In this document: positions 11,587 to 21,566 of the stretch, one piece after another
How the letters are laid out: every line of letters begins with the position of its first letter
Position numbering within the stretch: position 1 is the stretch's first letter
Assembly (NCBI GenBank): GCA_007570785.1
Contig: ML664183.1
Span: forward strand, 15,996,412 to 16,060,411
Direction of reading: 5' to 3'
Length of the DNA: 64,000 nt
Origin: Antilocapra americana
Taxonomy: Eukaryota > Chordata > Mammalia > Artiodactyla > Antilocapridae
Made by a program: the position numbers and the translations under genes
The notes under the pieces: generated by a model
Database searches by the model: none
The model's input: only the letters and a program-made list of their open reading frames with translations
Told to the model about the DNA's origin: nothing

Positions 11587-14500
11587 GAAAAAACCAAAAC
11601 CAAAAAAGAGACCCATAATATGTTAACAATGAACTAGTTTTTTAATATAAGTATATCATGAAATGAGACTTTTGAAAGACTCATCTGCTCTTTATCTGAA
11701 ATTCAATTTTAACTGGGTAGCTCATATTTTATATAGTAATCCTACCCATGTCGTACTCCCATTTTTCATTTTGAAACTCTTGAATTCTTAAGCAACATGA
11801 TTTTAGCTGCCTCTGAATGTGGACGGGAGATGAGATAAAGCAGAGAGATCACAGTAAATGATTTGGTAAATAAAGACCACTGAGCCTTTGCAGATACTTT
11901 GCTTACTCTTCTCTCTTCCTCCTCAGAAGATAAGCACACACTTATCTTCAAAACGATACATAGCAGCACTGTTTGTAATAGCCAGGACATGGAAGGAACC
12001 TAGACGTTCATCAACAGAGGAATAGATAAAGAAGATGTGGTACATGTATACAACGGAATATATCTCAGCCATGATGTAAAGGAATGAAATTGGGTCATTT
12101 GTAGAGATGTGGATGGACCTACAGAGCATCATACAGAGTGAAGTCAGAAAAAGAAAAACAAATATCATATATTAGCACATATATATGGAATCTAGAAAAA
12201 TGGTATCAGTTCAGTTCAGTTCAGTTGCTCAGTCATGTCTGACTCTTTGCAACTCCATGAATTGCAGCACTCCAGGCCTCCCTGTCCATCACCAACTCCT
12301 AGAGTCTACCCAAACCCATGTCCATTGAGTTGGTGATGCGATCCAGCCATCTCATCCTCTGTCGTCCCCTTCTCCTCCTGCCTCCAATCCTTCCCAGCAT
12401 CAGGGTCTTTTCTAATGAGTCAACTCTTTGCATGAGGTGGCCAAAGTATTGGAGTTTCAGCTTCAATATCAGTCTTTCCAATGAACACCCAGGACTGATC
12501 TCCTTTAGGAGGGACTGGTTGGATCTGCTTGCAGTCCAAGGGACTCTCAAGAGTCTTCTCCAACACCACAGTTCAAAAGCATCAATTCTTCGGTGCTCAG
12601 CTTTCTTTATAGACCAACTCTCACATCCATACATGACTACTGCAAAAACCATAGCCTTGACTAGACGGACCTTTGTTGACAAAGTAATGTCTCTGCTTTT
12701 CATTATGCTATCTAGATTGGTCATAACCTTCCTTCCAAGGAGTAAGTGTCTTTTAATTTCATGGCTGCAGTCACCATCTGCAGTGATTTTGGAGCCCAGA
12801 AAAATAAAATTTGACACTGTTTCCCCATCTGTTTGCCATGAAGTGACGGGACCAGATGCCATGATCTTAGTTTTCTGAATGTTGAGCTTTAGGTCAACTT
12901 TTCCACTCTCCTCTTTCACTTTCATCAAGAGGCTTTTTAGTTCCTCTTCACTTTCTGCCACAAAGGTAGTGTTATTTACAAAGCAGAAATAGAGACACAG
13001 ATGTAGAGAACAAATAAATGGATATCTAGGGAGAAAGGGGGTTGTGTGGGAGAAATTGGGTGATTGGATTGACGTGTATACTCAGTCCCTTTCCAACAAT
13101 GTGGAAATCCACTTTATGGGACTACAGCAAGTTCTTACATGAGATATAAGTAACGAGCTGACATAATGGAGTCCACATTGACTCCCTAAGAAGAAAGTCT
13201 GGCAGCAGTCAACTAGATCAGTCCTGCCCTTTGTAATTTTCAGTTCTTGCCTGCCTTCAGAGAATTGGAATACAATGAGACTTCTTGTTAACTATATAAA
13301 AACTAATCCAAAATTCAAATCAATTTTGATAAATCAGTCACTATCTTAGTGAACAGCCAGTACTAAATTTTAGCCATGTGCAGTTCTCCTTCTCAAGATA
13401 GACATGTCTTGTACCTGTGATCCTAGTGTCTTTTCGCCCATGGGGAATCCTGTTGATGCTGAGTATGTACCTGTCTTGAGTGGTTACTTCGTACTCCTCA
13501 CTGGGGTAGCCATTATAGGTGATGATTTCACTCTGCCCAGTAAAAATAGAAGCATTAGCTAAACATTTTCTCTACAGGTTATCAGAAGGAGCTAGAACGA
13601 AGCAGCTAGTGTGTGCTTATTAGGGTAAATTATCTGAAATCTGCAGCCCTGGGTAACAGTGAGATTAATTTACTACATACAGTCATGATTAAAAAAATAA
13701 GTAGACTATTAGAAAATGTCTGCTAGTGGTAAATTTTGGGGGGAGTTGGAGATAATATCTATCTTTGACCCATTTTTTAACAAAACTATATTCTCAAGTC
13801 AGTTGTCTTTTTTAAAGTACATATAGATACATTTTAATTGAAATGTAGTTAATGTACAAATTTGTGTTAGTTTCTGGTGTATAGCAAAGTGATTCAGTTT
13901 TACACACACACACATACATGCACACATTCTATATGCATTATATATATTCTTTTTCATATTCTTTTCCATTATGGTTTATTATAGGATATTGACTATTGTT
14001 CCCTGTGCTATACAGCAGACAATGGGACTTTGTTGTTTATCCATTCTATACATAATAGTTTGCCCCTGCTAATCCCAAACCCTCCCCTGTTCCCCTCCCT
14101 TTGGTAACCACAAGTCTGTTCTCTGTGAGTCTGCTCCTGTTTCATAGATAAGTTCATTTGGATCATATTTTAGACTTCATATGCTATTTGTCTTTCTCTT
14201 TCTGACTTGCATAGTATGATAATCTCTAGGTCCATCAGTATAACTGCAATGGCATTATTTTTTATACGGCTGAGTAAAGTTCCATTGTGTATACACAAAA
14301 TGTAGGTATTATATATTTTTAAAGTTTTTATTTTATACTGGGTTATAGTTGATTAACAATCTTGTTTTAGTTTCGGGGTACAGCAAAGTGACTCACTTAT
14401 ATATATATATAAAACAATTGACATTTATGTATATAAATGTCAACTGTGAGACTGCTCTTGGTTCAAAGATAATAAAACCACAGTCCAGTAGAGGGCAATC

Positions 14501-14949
14501 ACATATATCATCCAGAGGGCTTAAATCCGTGTGTGCTCAGTTGCCAGTCATGTCTAAACTAACTCTTTGAGACCCTATGGACTGTAGCTCGCCAGGCTCC
14601 TCTGTCCATGGAATACTGGAGTGGGCAGTCATTCCCTTCTCCAGGAATCTTCCCTACCCAGGGATCAAACTCAGGTCTCCTATATTGCAGGCAGATTCTT
14701 TACTGTCTGAGCCACCAGCAAATCTCTAAAAATCACTTATGTTTAATCTATATCAGAGATTTTCTGCTATAACAGGAACTCCAATAATCTTACAACCTAT
14801 TAATTTGCTTTATTTGACGGTCTTTGGAATGCTCCATCACTTACAATATTCATCCACACTTCAGGATTTGTTTCTTTTTCCAAATTGAAGAACCCAGCAG
14901 CATTTAAAGTTCCACAAATCAAATAGGTTGTTGTTAAAAACAACCACAT
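5993..14949 (-). CDS. LIPN: LIPN, lipase family member N, 5' part (coding exons 1-5)
   Basis: Acid lipase family member; in people LIPN acts in granular-layer keratinocytes and its loss causes recessive ichthyosis. Five in-frame coding exons (105, 118, 199, 110, 137 nt; 223 residues) share the phases of LIPK. The signal peptide ([19 protein letters not shown]) and blocks such as [34 protein letters not shown] and [15 protein letters not shown] identify LIPN, as does its place downstream of LIPK. The nucleophile elbow is GYSLG (S172); the family normally has GHSxG. Two other conserved motifs differ: TTQDRYIL (usually EDGYIL) and FHEMAKYDL (usually FDEM). The frame is open, so it may be a working gene. 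Exons coding the cap and the catalytic Asp and His are not in the window and should lie left of position 1. A BovB LINE sits 53 bp beyond the exon 5 donor. Confidence 0.92.
6130..6539. other. LIPN intron 4, nothing recognised
   Basis: No gene, RNA or familiar repeat seen. Confidence 0.5.
6540..6677 (+). mobile_element. Bov-type SINE half with microsatellite tail
   Basis: Shows ggaggaggaaatggcaaccc, then ccagtattcttgc and the terminal agttggacatgactgagc of Bov-tA/BovA, then runs straight into a (CA)n tract. Confidence 0.8.
6678..6721 (+). repeat. (CA)n microsatellite
   Basis: About 22 uninterrupted CA units at the 3' end of the SINE; reads (TG)n on the LIPN transcript strand. Confidence 0.97.
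6999..7046 (+). repeat. (TG)n microsatellite
   Basis: 24 uninterrupted TG units followed by a degenerate CG/CA-rich stretch. It lies about 280 bp from the (CA)n tract and is complementary to it within LIPN intron 4. Confidence 0.97.
7575..7745 (+). repeat. MIR SINE, degenerate
   Basis: Resembles the MIR core and tail: gccacttaatttctttgcac, gatatgggaataatagtag, and a following repeat tail. Confidence 0.5.
7866..8219 (-). mobile_element. Bov-tA SINE split by a second SINE
   Basis: Reverse-oriented Bov-tA from ctaagttgcttcag to gcgccacctg (7866-8080), resuming at the duplicated target at 8209. The inserted element is listed separately. Confidence 0.85.
8081..8208 (+). mobile_element. BovA-type SINE nested in a Bov-tA
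   Basis: Reads ggagaaggcaatggcacccc to ggactgaagtgacgtagcag. Its insertion site is an exact 11-bp direct repeat agcgccacctg at 8070-8080 and 8209-8219, made from host SINE sequence. Confidence 0.9.
8279..8476 (+). mobile_element. Bov-tA SINE with 12-bp target duplication
   Basis: Full tRNA-derived head (gggcttcccttgtggctcag) to gactgagcaactttcatttt. An exact direct repeat tatcagtataaa flanks it at 8267-8278 and 8477-8488. Confidence 0.93.
8793..9015 (-). mobile_element. Bov-tA SINE
   Basis: Reverse Bov-tA from gtgctaagtcacttcagcc to ctttaccactagcgccaccc, in LIPN intron 4... to exon 4 flank: it sits about 510 bp downstream of exon 4. Confidence 0.85.
9528..9637 (-). CDS. LIPN: LIPN coding exon 4 (catalytic serine)
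   Basis: Acceptor tttcag, donor gtatgt; 110 nt. Encodes [20 protein letters not shown], then [14 protein letters not shown]172 is the nucleophile (codon TCG); the preceding codon is TAT (Tyr) where the family has His. Confidence 0.93.
10005..10180 (+). repeat. MIR SINE, degenerate
   Basis: Shows the MIR phrase tagctttccctaagttactt followed by gtttcatcatcggtaaaatg. The remaining intron 3 sequence from 9638 to 10904 showed nothing recognisable. Confidence 0.55.
10905..11000 (+). repeat. L2/MIR3-type 3' end
   Basis: Ends with aggcactcaataaatattgg then ctgaatgaatg, the typical L2/MIR 3' signature. Confidence 0.6.
11282..11480 (-). CDS. LIPN: LIPN coding exon 3
   Basis: Acceptor cctctag, donor gtaaac; 199 nt. 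Encodes [20 protein letters not shown] then [20 protein letters not shown] and [16 protein letters not shown]. The family QHG reads QHA, which is also the case in LIPN as I recall it. A (TG)n run on the transcribed strand begins about 69 nt upstream of the acceptor. Confidence 0.94.
11549..11584 (+). repeat. (CA)n microsatellite beside LIPN exon 3
   Basis: 18 CA units; (UG)n on the LIPN pre-mRNA, ending about 69 nt before the exon 3 acceptor. Confidence 0.97.
11935..13085 (+). mobile_element. Old L1 3' region, interrupted by a BovB
   Basis: ORF2 end and 3' UTR motifs (catagcagcactgtttgtaat, ggacatggaaggaacctaga, atatatggaatctagaaaaa) run to about 12203 and resume at about 12973 with tttacaaagcagaaatagag. 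Diverged, older than the BovB it hosts. Confidence 0.85.
12204..12972 (-). mobile_element. BovB LINE 3' fragment inserted in L1
   Basis: Reverse BovB from the 3' end (cagttcagttcagttgctcag) into the RT C-terminal region. A single 220-codon frame (12961-12299) covers the RT C-terminal domain, including [20 protein letters not shown]. 5' truncated. Confidence 0.92.
13415..13532 (-). CDS. LIPN: LIPN coding exon 2
   Basis: Acceptor tgggcag, donor gtacaag; 118 nt, one codon longer than LIPK exon 2. Encodes [18 protein letters not shown], then [21 protein letters not shown]. The family motif EDGYIL reads QDRYIL here (Q54, R56). Confidence 0.92.
13800..14420 (-). mobile_element. L1 3'-UTR fragments
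   Basis: Reverse L1 3' UTR phrases such as gttccctgtgctatacagca, ggtaaccacaagtctgttct and ctttctgacttgcatagtat, then a second short piece from about 14316 (ctgggttatagttgattaac) ending in (AT)n at 14399-14411. Confidence 0.75.
14530..14735 (-). mobile_element. Bov-tA SINE next to LIPN exon 1
   Basis: Reverse copy from gtgtgctcagttgccagtca to ttactgtctgagccaccagc; it ends about 110 bp from the exon 1 donor. Confidence 0.85.
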
Positions 14950-14960
14950 GGTGGGAATGC
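14845..14960 (-). CDS. LIPN: LIPN coding exon 1 (signal peptide)
   Basis: Acceptor ctatcag, 11-nt leader, ATG at 14949-14947, donor gtaagt; the same architecture as LIPK exon 1. Codes 35 residues: a hydrophobic signal peptide followed by [17 protein letters not shown] Bov-tA SINE lies about 110 bp downstream. Confidence 0.92.
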
Positions 14961-15240
14961 CTGATAGAAAACATTTAATTACCATACATTGTTATATGTC
15001 AAAATTGATTAATGAAATGAAATAATCCCCCAGTGAAAACTTAAATAACACCCTGAGACAGCTGAGACAGTGTGGAAGGGAGTAAATACAATGAGCTAAC
15101 TCTGAACACTATTAATTATTTTTTCACATAGAAACTGCCCTGACATAGTCCAGTTCCAGATATGAAATGACCTAGTATGAAGGCTTATTTTTTGTCTTAT
15201 TTTAATCCAGGATTTTCACTTAATTTCAATCTTTGCTTAC

Positions 15241-15310
15241 CTATGAGTTGCCAGGATATATAAAGATTCAGAGTACAAGTTCCCACACCATGGAGAAGCT
15301 AAAAGTGGAG
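15241..15310 (-). promoter_or_regulatory. LIPN: Possible non-coding first exon of LIPN
   Basis: On the minus strand a good donor (CATAG followed by gtaagc) stands at 15241/15240, about 280 bp upstream of the coding-exon 1 acceptor. That acceptor shows a spliced leader must exist. The upstream limit is a guess and no clear TATA box is placed correctly for it. This is a candidate only. Confidence 0.25.
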
Positions 15311-15554
15311 TTATCCTTTAATCTCCTCCAACATCCCACAAAATAAACAAGAGCAACGAACAATGAAGCTTCAAACAAACAGGTTTATGGTGAGTTTCAA
15401 ATGACGTGACTATCTCTCTTGTGAACAACCAAAGGCAAATTTTGCACATTTGAATGTGCAGTGTCTCTTCCTTAGCACAGCTTAAAAGCATGCCTCCTCA
15501 AAGCAGTTTGACCAGTATCACAATGCAGAGAAGTCATCAAAGCAGAGCTGCAGT

Positions 15555-15740
15555 TCAGTGGTCTGAGTTTGAAGTCCAGCCTCACCATGAACAAGATTTC
15601 TGACCTTGGGCAAGTTATCCAGTAGCTTTGTCTCTTGTTTTTCCTGCTGATAATATTAGGATAATAAAACAGCCTACCTTATAGGATTGTAGGGAGGATT
15701 AGTGACATATAATGCATTAATTGCAGTGTAAGCCTTTCAT
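15555..15740 (+). repeat. MIR SINE
   Basis: Reads ttctgaccttgggcaagtta, then ttttcctgctgataatatta and taggattgtagggaggatta, matching the MIR core. Confidence 0.75.
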
Positions 15741-15924
15741 TGTTTTTTTTTTAAATCTAAGAACGAGCAAGAGAGTAACATCAGAGAACCTTTATGGTAA
15801 TAAATTAACGACAGATTTCTAGAGAAATTCAGAGTTTACTTTTGAAGTTCAGTTCCATAAACTTGCTATCTGGTTGAAGATGATTTTACAGCTATAAATG
15901 CTATATAATTAAAACCATTTTTGA

Positions 15925-16175
15925 AATTAATAATAGCTAATGTGTATTGAGGGCTCAGCTTGCGCCAGACCCTGTTCTAAACGCTTCATGTATGTTATTT
16001 AGATCTCGAAGATATGTCATTGAAACAGCTACTGTCATTATCCTCATTTTATCAATAAAATTAGCAAAAGCTTAGAGAGATTAAAGATCTGCCCAAGGTT
16101 ACAGAGCTAAGAGGTGACAGAACTAGGACAGGAGCACAGGAAGCCTCAGTGCAGAGCCATATACCTGGCTACCAT
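15925..16175 (+). repeat. MIR SINE, near full length
   Basis: Matches MIR throughout: aataatagctaatgtgtatt, ccagaccctgttctaaacgc, cctcattttatcaataaaat, ctgcccaaggttacagagct. 16176-16660 beyond it showed nothing recognisable. Confidence 0.85.
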
Positions 16176-16664
16176 TCCCAACCTGCCTCCCAGTTGTGCT
16201 AAGTCTTGATCTTACCTAGTTAAGAGAGCTTCCCCTGCTCCTGAGGACTCCGTATCGATGAGGGACTTCTGAACTTTTGCTTGTGACAGTGAGATACGAT
16301 TGCAGCTAGAAGCTAGAAAAATGAGAGACAGAAAGCCCGTGGAAATGAAGAAATCCTGGATAGTGGCACACACCCAAGGTTAACCAGTTTGACTGAATCC
16401 TCATTTCCACTGACCGTTTGTCACCCTTGGGAGGGTGCAGCAACATTTTCAAAACAAGGCATCCAAGGCAGAAGTGTGTACTCAGGATCCTAAGGCAAAA
16501 TCAGAGTTAGCAGTTATCTACCTTCTCAAAACCAGAGTTCACTGTGAGGGTCAACTGAAGCAATGTTTGTGGAAGTACTGACAACCACCAGGTAACATGC
16601 AATGTGCAGGAAAGTGATTGATTGCAACAGTTGACAAGTTGAGGCCTTCCTTGATTCACTCCTT

Positions 16665-17115
16665 TTGTATTTTTTAAAATTTGTTTTTTAATTGGAGTAT
16701 ATTGCTTTGCAATGTTGTGTTGGTTTCTGCTGTACAACAATGTGAATCAGCTATATGTATGCATGTATCCCCTTCCCTCTTGAGCCTCCATCCCCCTGCC
16801 ACAGTACCCCCATCCTACCACTCTAGGCCATCACAGAGCACTGAGCTGACCTCTCTGTGTAATACAGCAACTTCCTATTAGCCATCTGTTTTACGAATAG
16901 TAGTGTATATATGCCAAGCTACTCTCTCAATCTGTCTCACCCTCTCCTTCCTCTTCTGTGTTCACAAGTCCATTCTCATATTTGCATCTCTGTTCCTGTT
17001 CTGCAAATATGTTCATCAGTACCATTTTTCTAGATTCTGTACATATATGTTAATATACAGATTTGTTTTTCTCTTTCTGACTTACTTCCCTCTGTATGAC
17101 AGGGTCTAGGTTCAC
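16665..17115 (-). mobile_element. L1 3'-UTR fragment
   Basis: Reverse L1 3' UTR: attgctttgcaatgttgtgt, gagcactgagctgacctctc, ctctttctgacttacttccc. No coding capacity. Confidence 0.8.
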
Positions 17116-17382
17116 TTTTGAGGCCAGAGAGTGTTTGCACATAGCAATGTGGCAGAGGAAATGAACGCTTATGCCAAAGGGATTTGACCAGCTGTTAAAT
17201 TTGGCATAGAGACTTGAGGATAATGAAGACAATTTAGCTCTAAACCCCACCTGAAATACTGGATGGTGGAGGCAGAAGTGCCTTCATTTCTTACTTCACT
17301 TTGAATGCTGGAAAAGCTTTGGCAGTAACTGAATCTTTCTTTTCCCAGTGGGAAGAATGGTAAGTCGCTGCTCAGCATAAAG

Positions 17383-17487
17383 TTCTACTAGTCTGGACTA
17401 GTTCTACTAGTCTACTAGTCTACCAGTTCTACTAGTCTGGACTAGTTCTACTAGTCTACTAGTCTACCAGTTCTACTAGTCTGGACT
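17383..17487 (+). repeat. 44-bp tandem repeat, 2.4 copies, rich in ACTAGT palindromes
   Basis: Two identical 44-bp units (17383-17426 and 17427-17470) and a 17-bp start of a third. Each unit is itself built from overlapping tctactagt / ctactagtc words, so it holds several self-complementary ACTAGT sites. It lies between LIPK and LIPN. Confidence 0.97.
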
Positions 17488-18229
17488 CATTCCGAAATCC
17501 TTTCAAAAACACACATGTTCATATTTGTTCAGATCCTAAGATCTGTTCCACTGGAGTCAGTTAAACACATGTAGAGTGAAAGGAAGCACTCAGCTTGTTG
17601 GAATAGGTTGGAATAGGAGAGCTTAAGTACCAGTCCACACTTATTCAGTCTCTTTGATGAAAAAGTCAACCATACCTTGCCTTCAATGACAATGGACAAA
17701 GGTGTATGGCAGTGACAGAGGTGTGTAGATTTGTCTGGATCCTCTCATGGATGGAGATTTTAAAAACAATCCTTCTAACAAAATCTCAGTGAACTCCTTG
17801 GAGAATTCTAGGAAGCACAAATGTTGCGATGACTTCTTGTGGAACCAGCATAAATATAGTTAAGCTTCTCAGGTCTTTATGGATTGTAGACTAGCTTAAA
17901 TCTCGGAAGGATTTCAACATCATTGCCTTCTCATAGTCTCCCTCAGCTTTGAGGTTTATCTAAATAATCTAGAGACTTCTTCCAACTGATTTTCTTCTAA
18001 AGGCACAAAGTCGTCTTTTTGCAGTAAATTCATAGGACAATCTTGCTTTGTACTAACCTGGAATAAGTCCACTATTATTTGTAAAGTGCATTGCACACTA
18101 ATAAAATAAAACATTGTTACTCAATAGTTTTCTGCCGTTCAGACTCCAAACTATTTTTAAGTTTGGTGACCACTATGGCACAATCTGTTGTCTTTGACAC
18201 ACTCTACAGTCTCTCATTTCTCCATATAT
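17488..18229. other. Intergenic DNA, nothing recognised
   Basis: No coding exon, RNA or identifiable repeat seen on either strand. Confidence 0.45.
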
Positions 18230-18992
18230 TTAAAAAATCCAAGAGTCGACAAGCAATAAGTGCTGGAGAGGATGTGGAGAAAAGGGAACCCTCTTACACT
18301 GTTGGTGGGAACGCAAACTAGTACAGCCACTATGGAAAACAGTGTGGAGATTCCTTAAAAAGCTGCAAATAGACCTGCCATATGACCCGGCAATCCCACT
18401 GCTGGGCATACACACCGAGGAAACCAGAATTGAAAGAGCCACGTGTACCCCAATGTTCATCGCTGCATTGTTTACAATAGCCAGGACATGGAAGCAACCT
18501 AGATGTCCATCAACAGACGAATGGATGAGGAAGCTGTGTTATGTATACACAATGGAATATTACTCAGCATTAAAAAAAAATTCATTTGAAGCAATTCTAC
18601 TCAGATGGACGAAACTGGAGCCCATTATCCAGAGCAAAGTAAGCCAGAAGCAAAAACAATACAGTATATTAACACATATATATGGAATTTAGAAAGACAG
18701 TAACGAGAACCCAACATGCGAGACAGCAAAAGGAACACAGATGTATAGAATAGACTCGTGGACTTTGTGGATGAGGGTAAGGGTGGGATGAGATGGGAGA
18801 AGGGCATTGAAGCATGTTAATTGTCATGTGTCTAATCAATCGCCAGCCCAGGATTGATGCTCGGGACTGGTGCAGCGAGATTTCCCGGGGGGGAGGGAGG
18901 AGGGAGGGGGGACCCGGAGGGGAAGCATATGTAAACCCATGGTGATATCATGACAATGTATGGCAAAAACAATTAAAAAATTAAAAAAAAAA
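18230..18992 (+). mobile_element. Bovine-type L1, 5'-truncated, with poly(A)
   Basis: Last part of ORF2 (frame from 18342, for example [20 protein letters not shown]) through the 3' UTR with its G-rich tract near 18885-18915, ending gtatggcaaaaacaattaaa and an A-rich tail. Confidence 0.92.
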
Positions 18993-19067
18993 TCTCAGAA
19001 ATGCATAATTATTCACATTTTTCTATCATTTATCATAGGGGACACTTACTTTTACTCTTTTCCCTAT

Positions 19068-19475
19068 ACCAGTGCTGTCCAGTAGAAATGTAATGTGAAC
19101 TACATATACAATTTACATTTTCTTATAGCCACATGTTTTAAAGTATAAAGAACAAATGACCAATAAAAATTTTAAAAAAAGAACAGATGACATCAAATTT
19201 TAATTTATAATTTATTTTATAAATAATCATTTTATAAAATTTAATTTGATTTCTATTTCTTTTAAGCCAATAAATCCAAAATATTATCATTTCAACATGT
19301 AATCAATATCATTATTGAGAAATTTTCCATTCTTTTTTTTTTTTTTGCACTAAGTCTTTAAGTTTGAATATTATGTTATAGTGAAGCACATCTCCATTAG
19401 TATTAACCCATTTAAAGGGCTGAACAGTCACATCTGACTAGTGGTATTTATTGGAGATTGCAGCTCTGTACTCTC
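19068..19475 (+). repeat. hAT-like (MER5-group type) DNA transposon remnant
   Basis: Starts ccagtgctgtccagtagaaa and ends with a degenerate complementary end (gactagtggtatttattgga). The internal atttcaacatgtaatcaat block is typical of non-autonomous Charlie-related elements. The exact family is uncertain. Confidence 0.55.
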
Positions 19476-19589
19476 AGGCTTATGTTTCTTTCTTCTTGTT
19501 GTTCCTTTTATCTTGTTGAAACTTTTCAACCAGATTCTTTATTTTTTCATATCATACTCACCCCAAATACAGAACTTTGTATCTTATGT

Positions 19590-19711
19590 GTGCTGTGCTA
19601 AGTCACTTCAGTTGTTCTGACTCTTTGTGATTCCATGGACTATAGTCCACCAGGCTCCTCTGTCCATGGATTCTCCAGGCAAGAATACTAGAGTGGGTTG
19701 TCATGCCCTCC
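19590..19711 (-). mobile_element. Bov-tA SINE, partial
   Basis: Reverse 3' half only: gtgctaagtcacttcagttg to agtgggttgtcatgccctcc. Confidence 0.8.
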
Positions 19712-20113
19712 TTATATTTGACATGAATTGGGTATCTGCCTATCAAACCTCCTACTATTTGCATCATCAACCATATCTTCTCAAGTGTTTGACCTCTGCT
19801 CCCCAAATGCGCTTTGAGCCTTATTGTCTAGCAAAAAAAGATACAAGCATAAATAGTTAGCTACAGTCCTTTATCAAAAGCATGATATCTACCATTGTTC
19901 TTGTGGTCATTACATCTGGAAGAATGGCTTGTTACACTGACTCTATCTACTCCAATAATAAATGTCAAACTACTATTTAAAAGTTTTTGTTTAAGATTAA
20001 CATTTCCTAAGAGAAAATGTCACCAAAATAATATTATTTAAACTTATTTACATATTTGACAGCTTCCTGTATTTAACTCTTCTGAGAGTATTGATTGAAT
20101 AAATAGCAACAGG

Positions 20114-20632
20114 TATCAGTTCATTTCAGTTGCTCAGTCATGTCCAGTTCTTTGCGACCCCATGGACTGCAGCATGCCAGGCTTCCCTGTCCATCACCAA
20201 CTCCTGAAGCTTGCTCAAACTCATGTCCATCCAGTCGGTGATGCCATCCAACCATCTCATCCTCTGTTGTGCCCTTCTCCTCTCGCCTTCAATTTTTCCT
20301 AGCATCAGGGTCTTTCCCAGTGACTCAGTTCTTTGCATCAAGTGGCCAAAGTATTGGAGTTTCAGCTTCTGCATCAGTCCTTCCAATGAATGCTCAGGAC
20401 TGATTTCCTCTAGGATTGACTGATTTGATTTTTTTGCAGTCCAAGGGACTCCCAAGAGTCTTCTCCAACACCACAGTTCAAAAGCATCAATTCTTCAGTG
20501 CTCAGCTTTCTTTATAGTCAAATTCTCACATCCATACATGACTACTGGAAAAACCATACCTTTGACTAGATGGACCTTTGTCAGCAAAGTAATGTCTCTG
20601 CTTTCTAATATGCTGTCTAGGATGGTCATAGA
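20114..20632 (-). mobile_element. BovB LINE 3' fragment
   Basis: Reverse BovB from its 3' end into the RT C-terminal region (frame [20 protein letters not shown]). 5' truncated. Confidence 0.9.
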
Positions 20633-20839
20633 TATATATGTGCGTAAACAGCATAGCAGCTTACTTGAGATACTTTGCTTTGAGATAGTGAGTATCAACA
20701 CAAATTGTCCCTCAAAGAGCCCTGATTCCTTAATATTGAGCTGAGAATATCTTTATTCCTGGCTAATTCAGTAGTCACATAAATAGCCCAAGCTATCTTC
20801 ATCACTAGCTGGACCACTGCAATCTTCTAACTAAATTCT

Positions 20840-21345
20840 CTGCTCCTATCTCATTTGTTCTCATTATGGAAACTATTGTCATCATTTTAAATCACAGATC
20901 TGATTCTGTTTTAAGCATTCTTGAGATTAAAAGTCCTAATGACTTAGCATGCAAACCTCTGTGAGTGGCAAGGAAAGTGTAAAACCAGGGTGTACCTCTT
21001 TAAACTCATCTCGTCTCAGTTTCTCCCTGTGTTTCTTTAAGTTTCTTTAGTAAGCCTATCTCCTTGCCACCGACAGCTAGTTCCCTATCTGTAACAATTG
21101 ACAGAATGTACAAATCTCAGTCAAAATTTCATTTCCTCAAAGAATTCCCTGTCCACTTTGATGAGAGTGGACTTATTGGTGATTCATTACAGTTACCATT
21201 AGATTTAATTACGTGAGTAAGTAGCTATAAAATATCTGATTTTTTTTGTTAGCCTTTAAGTTCCACTTGGGAAGGAATGGTGTCTACCTTCTTACCCTTC
21301 ATGTTCTGAATGCCTAGTTATTAATAGTTCATAATAAATACAACA
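20840..21345 (+). repeat. L2 LINE, weak remnant
   Basis: Patches such as cctcaaagaattccctgtcc and tgaatgcctagttattaata resemble the L2 3' region. Low similarity. Confidence 0.35.
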
Positions 21346-21483
21346 TTATTGCATAAGCAGCTTGGTATCCAAAGTCAAGATTTCAGAGTTAAAGAGGTAA
21401 TATGTTGGGAAAAGTGGCTCAATAGCTCCAAACTTCAATTCCTTAGTCTATAAAGTGGGGATAATAGTGATACCATTTTAAAT

Positions 21484-21566
21484 AGCATATGTAAACCCAT
21501 GGAGGTTTCATGTCATTGTATGGCAAAACCAACACAATAAAAAAATAAATAAATAAATAAATAAAT
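21484..21566 (+). mobile_element. L1 3' tail, very short insertion
   Basis: Only the last ~60 bp of bovine L1 (gcatatgtaaacccatggag.. gtatggcaaaaccaacacaa) followed by (AAAT)n. Confidence 0.85.

Noticed and set aside
17383..17487. CRISPR-like array
   Set aside because: Units are directly abutting and identical with no unique spacers, in a mammalian genome; it is a minisatellite.
18342..18692. 116-codon frame with [13 protein letters not shown]
   Set aside because: This is the C-terminal part of L1 ORF2, also present in the L1 at 46.5-47.1 kb.
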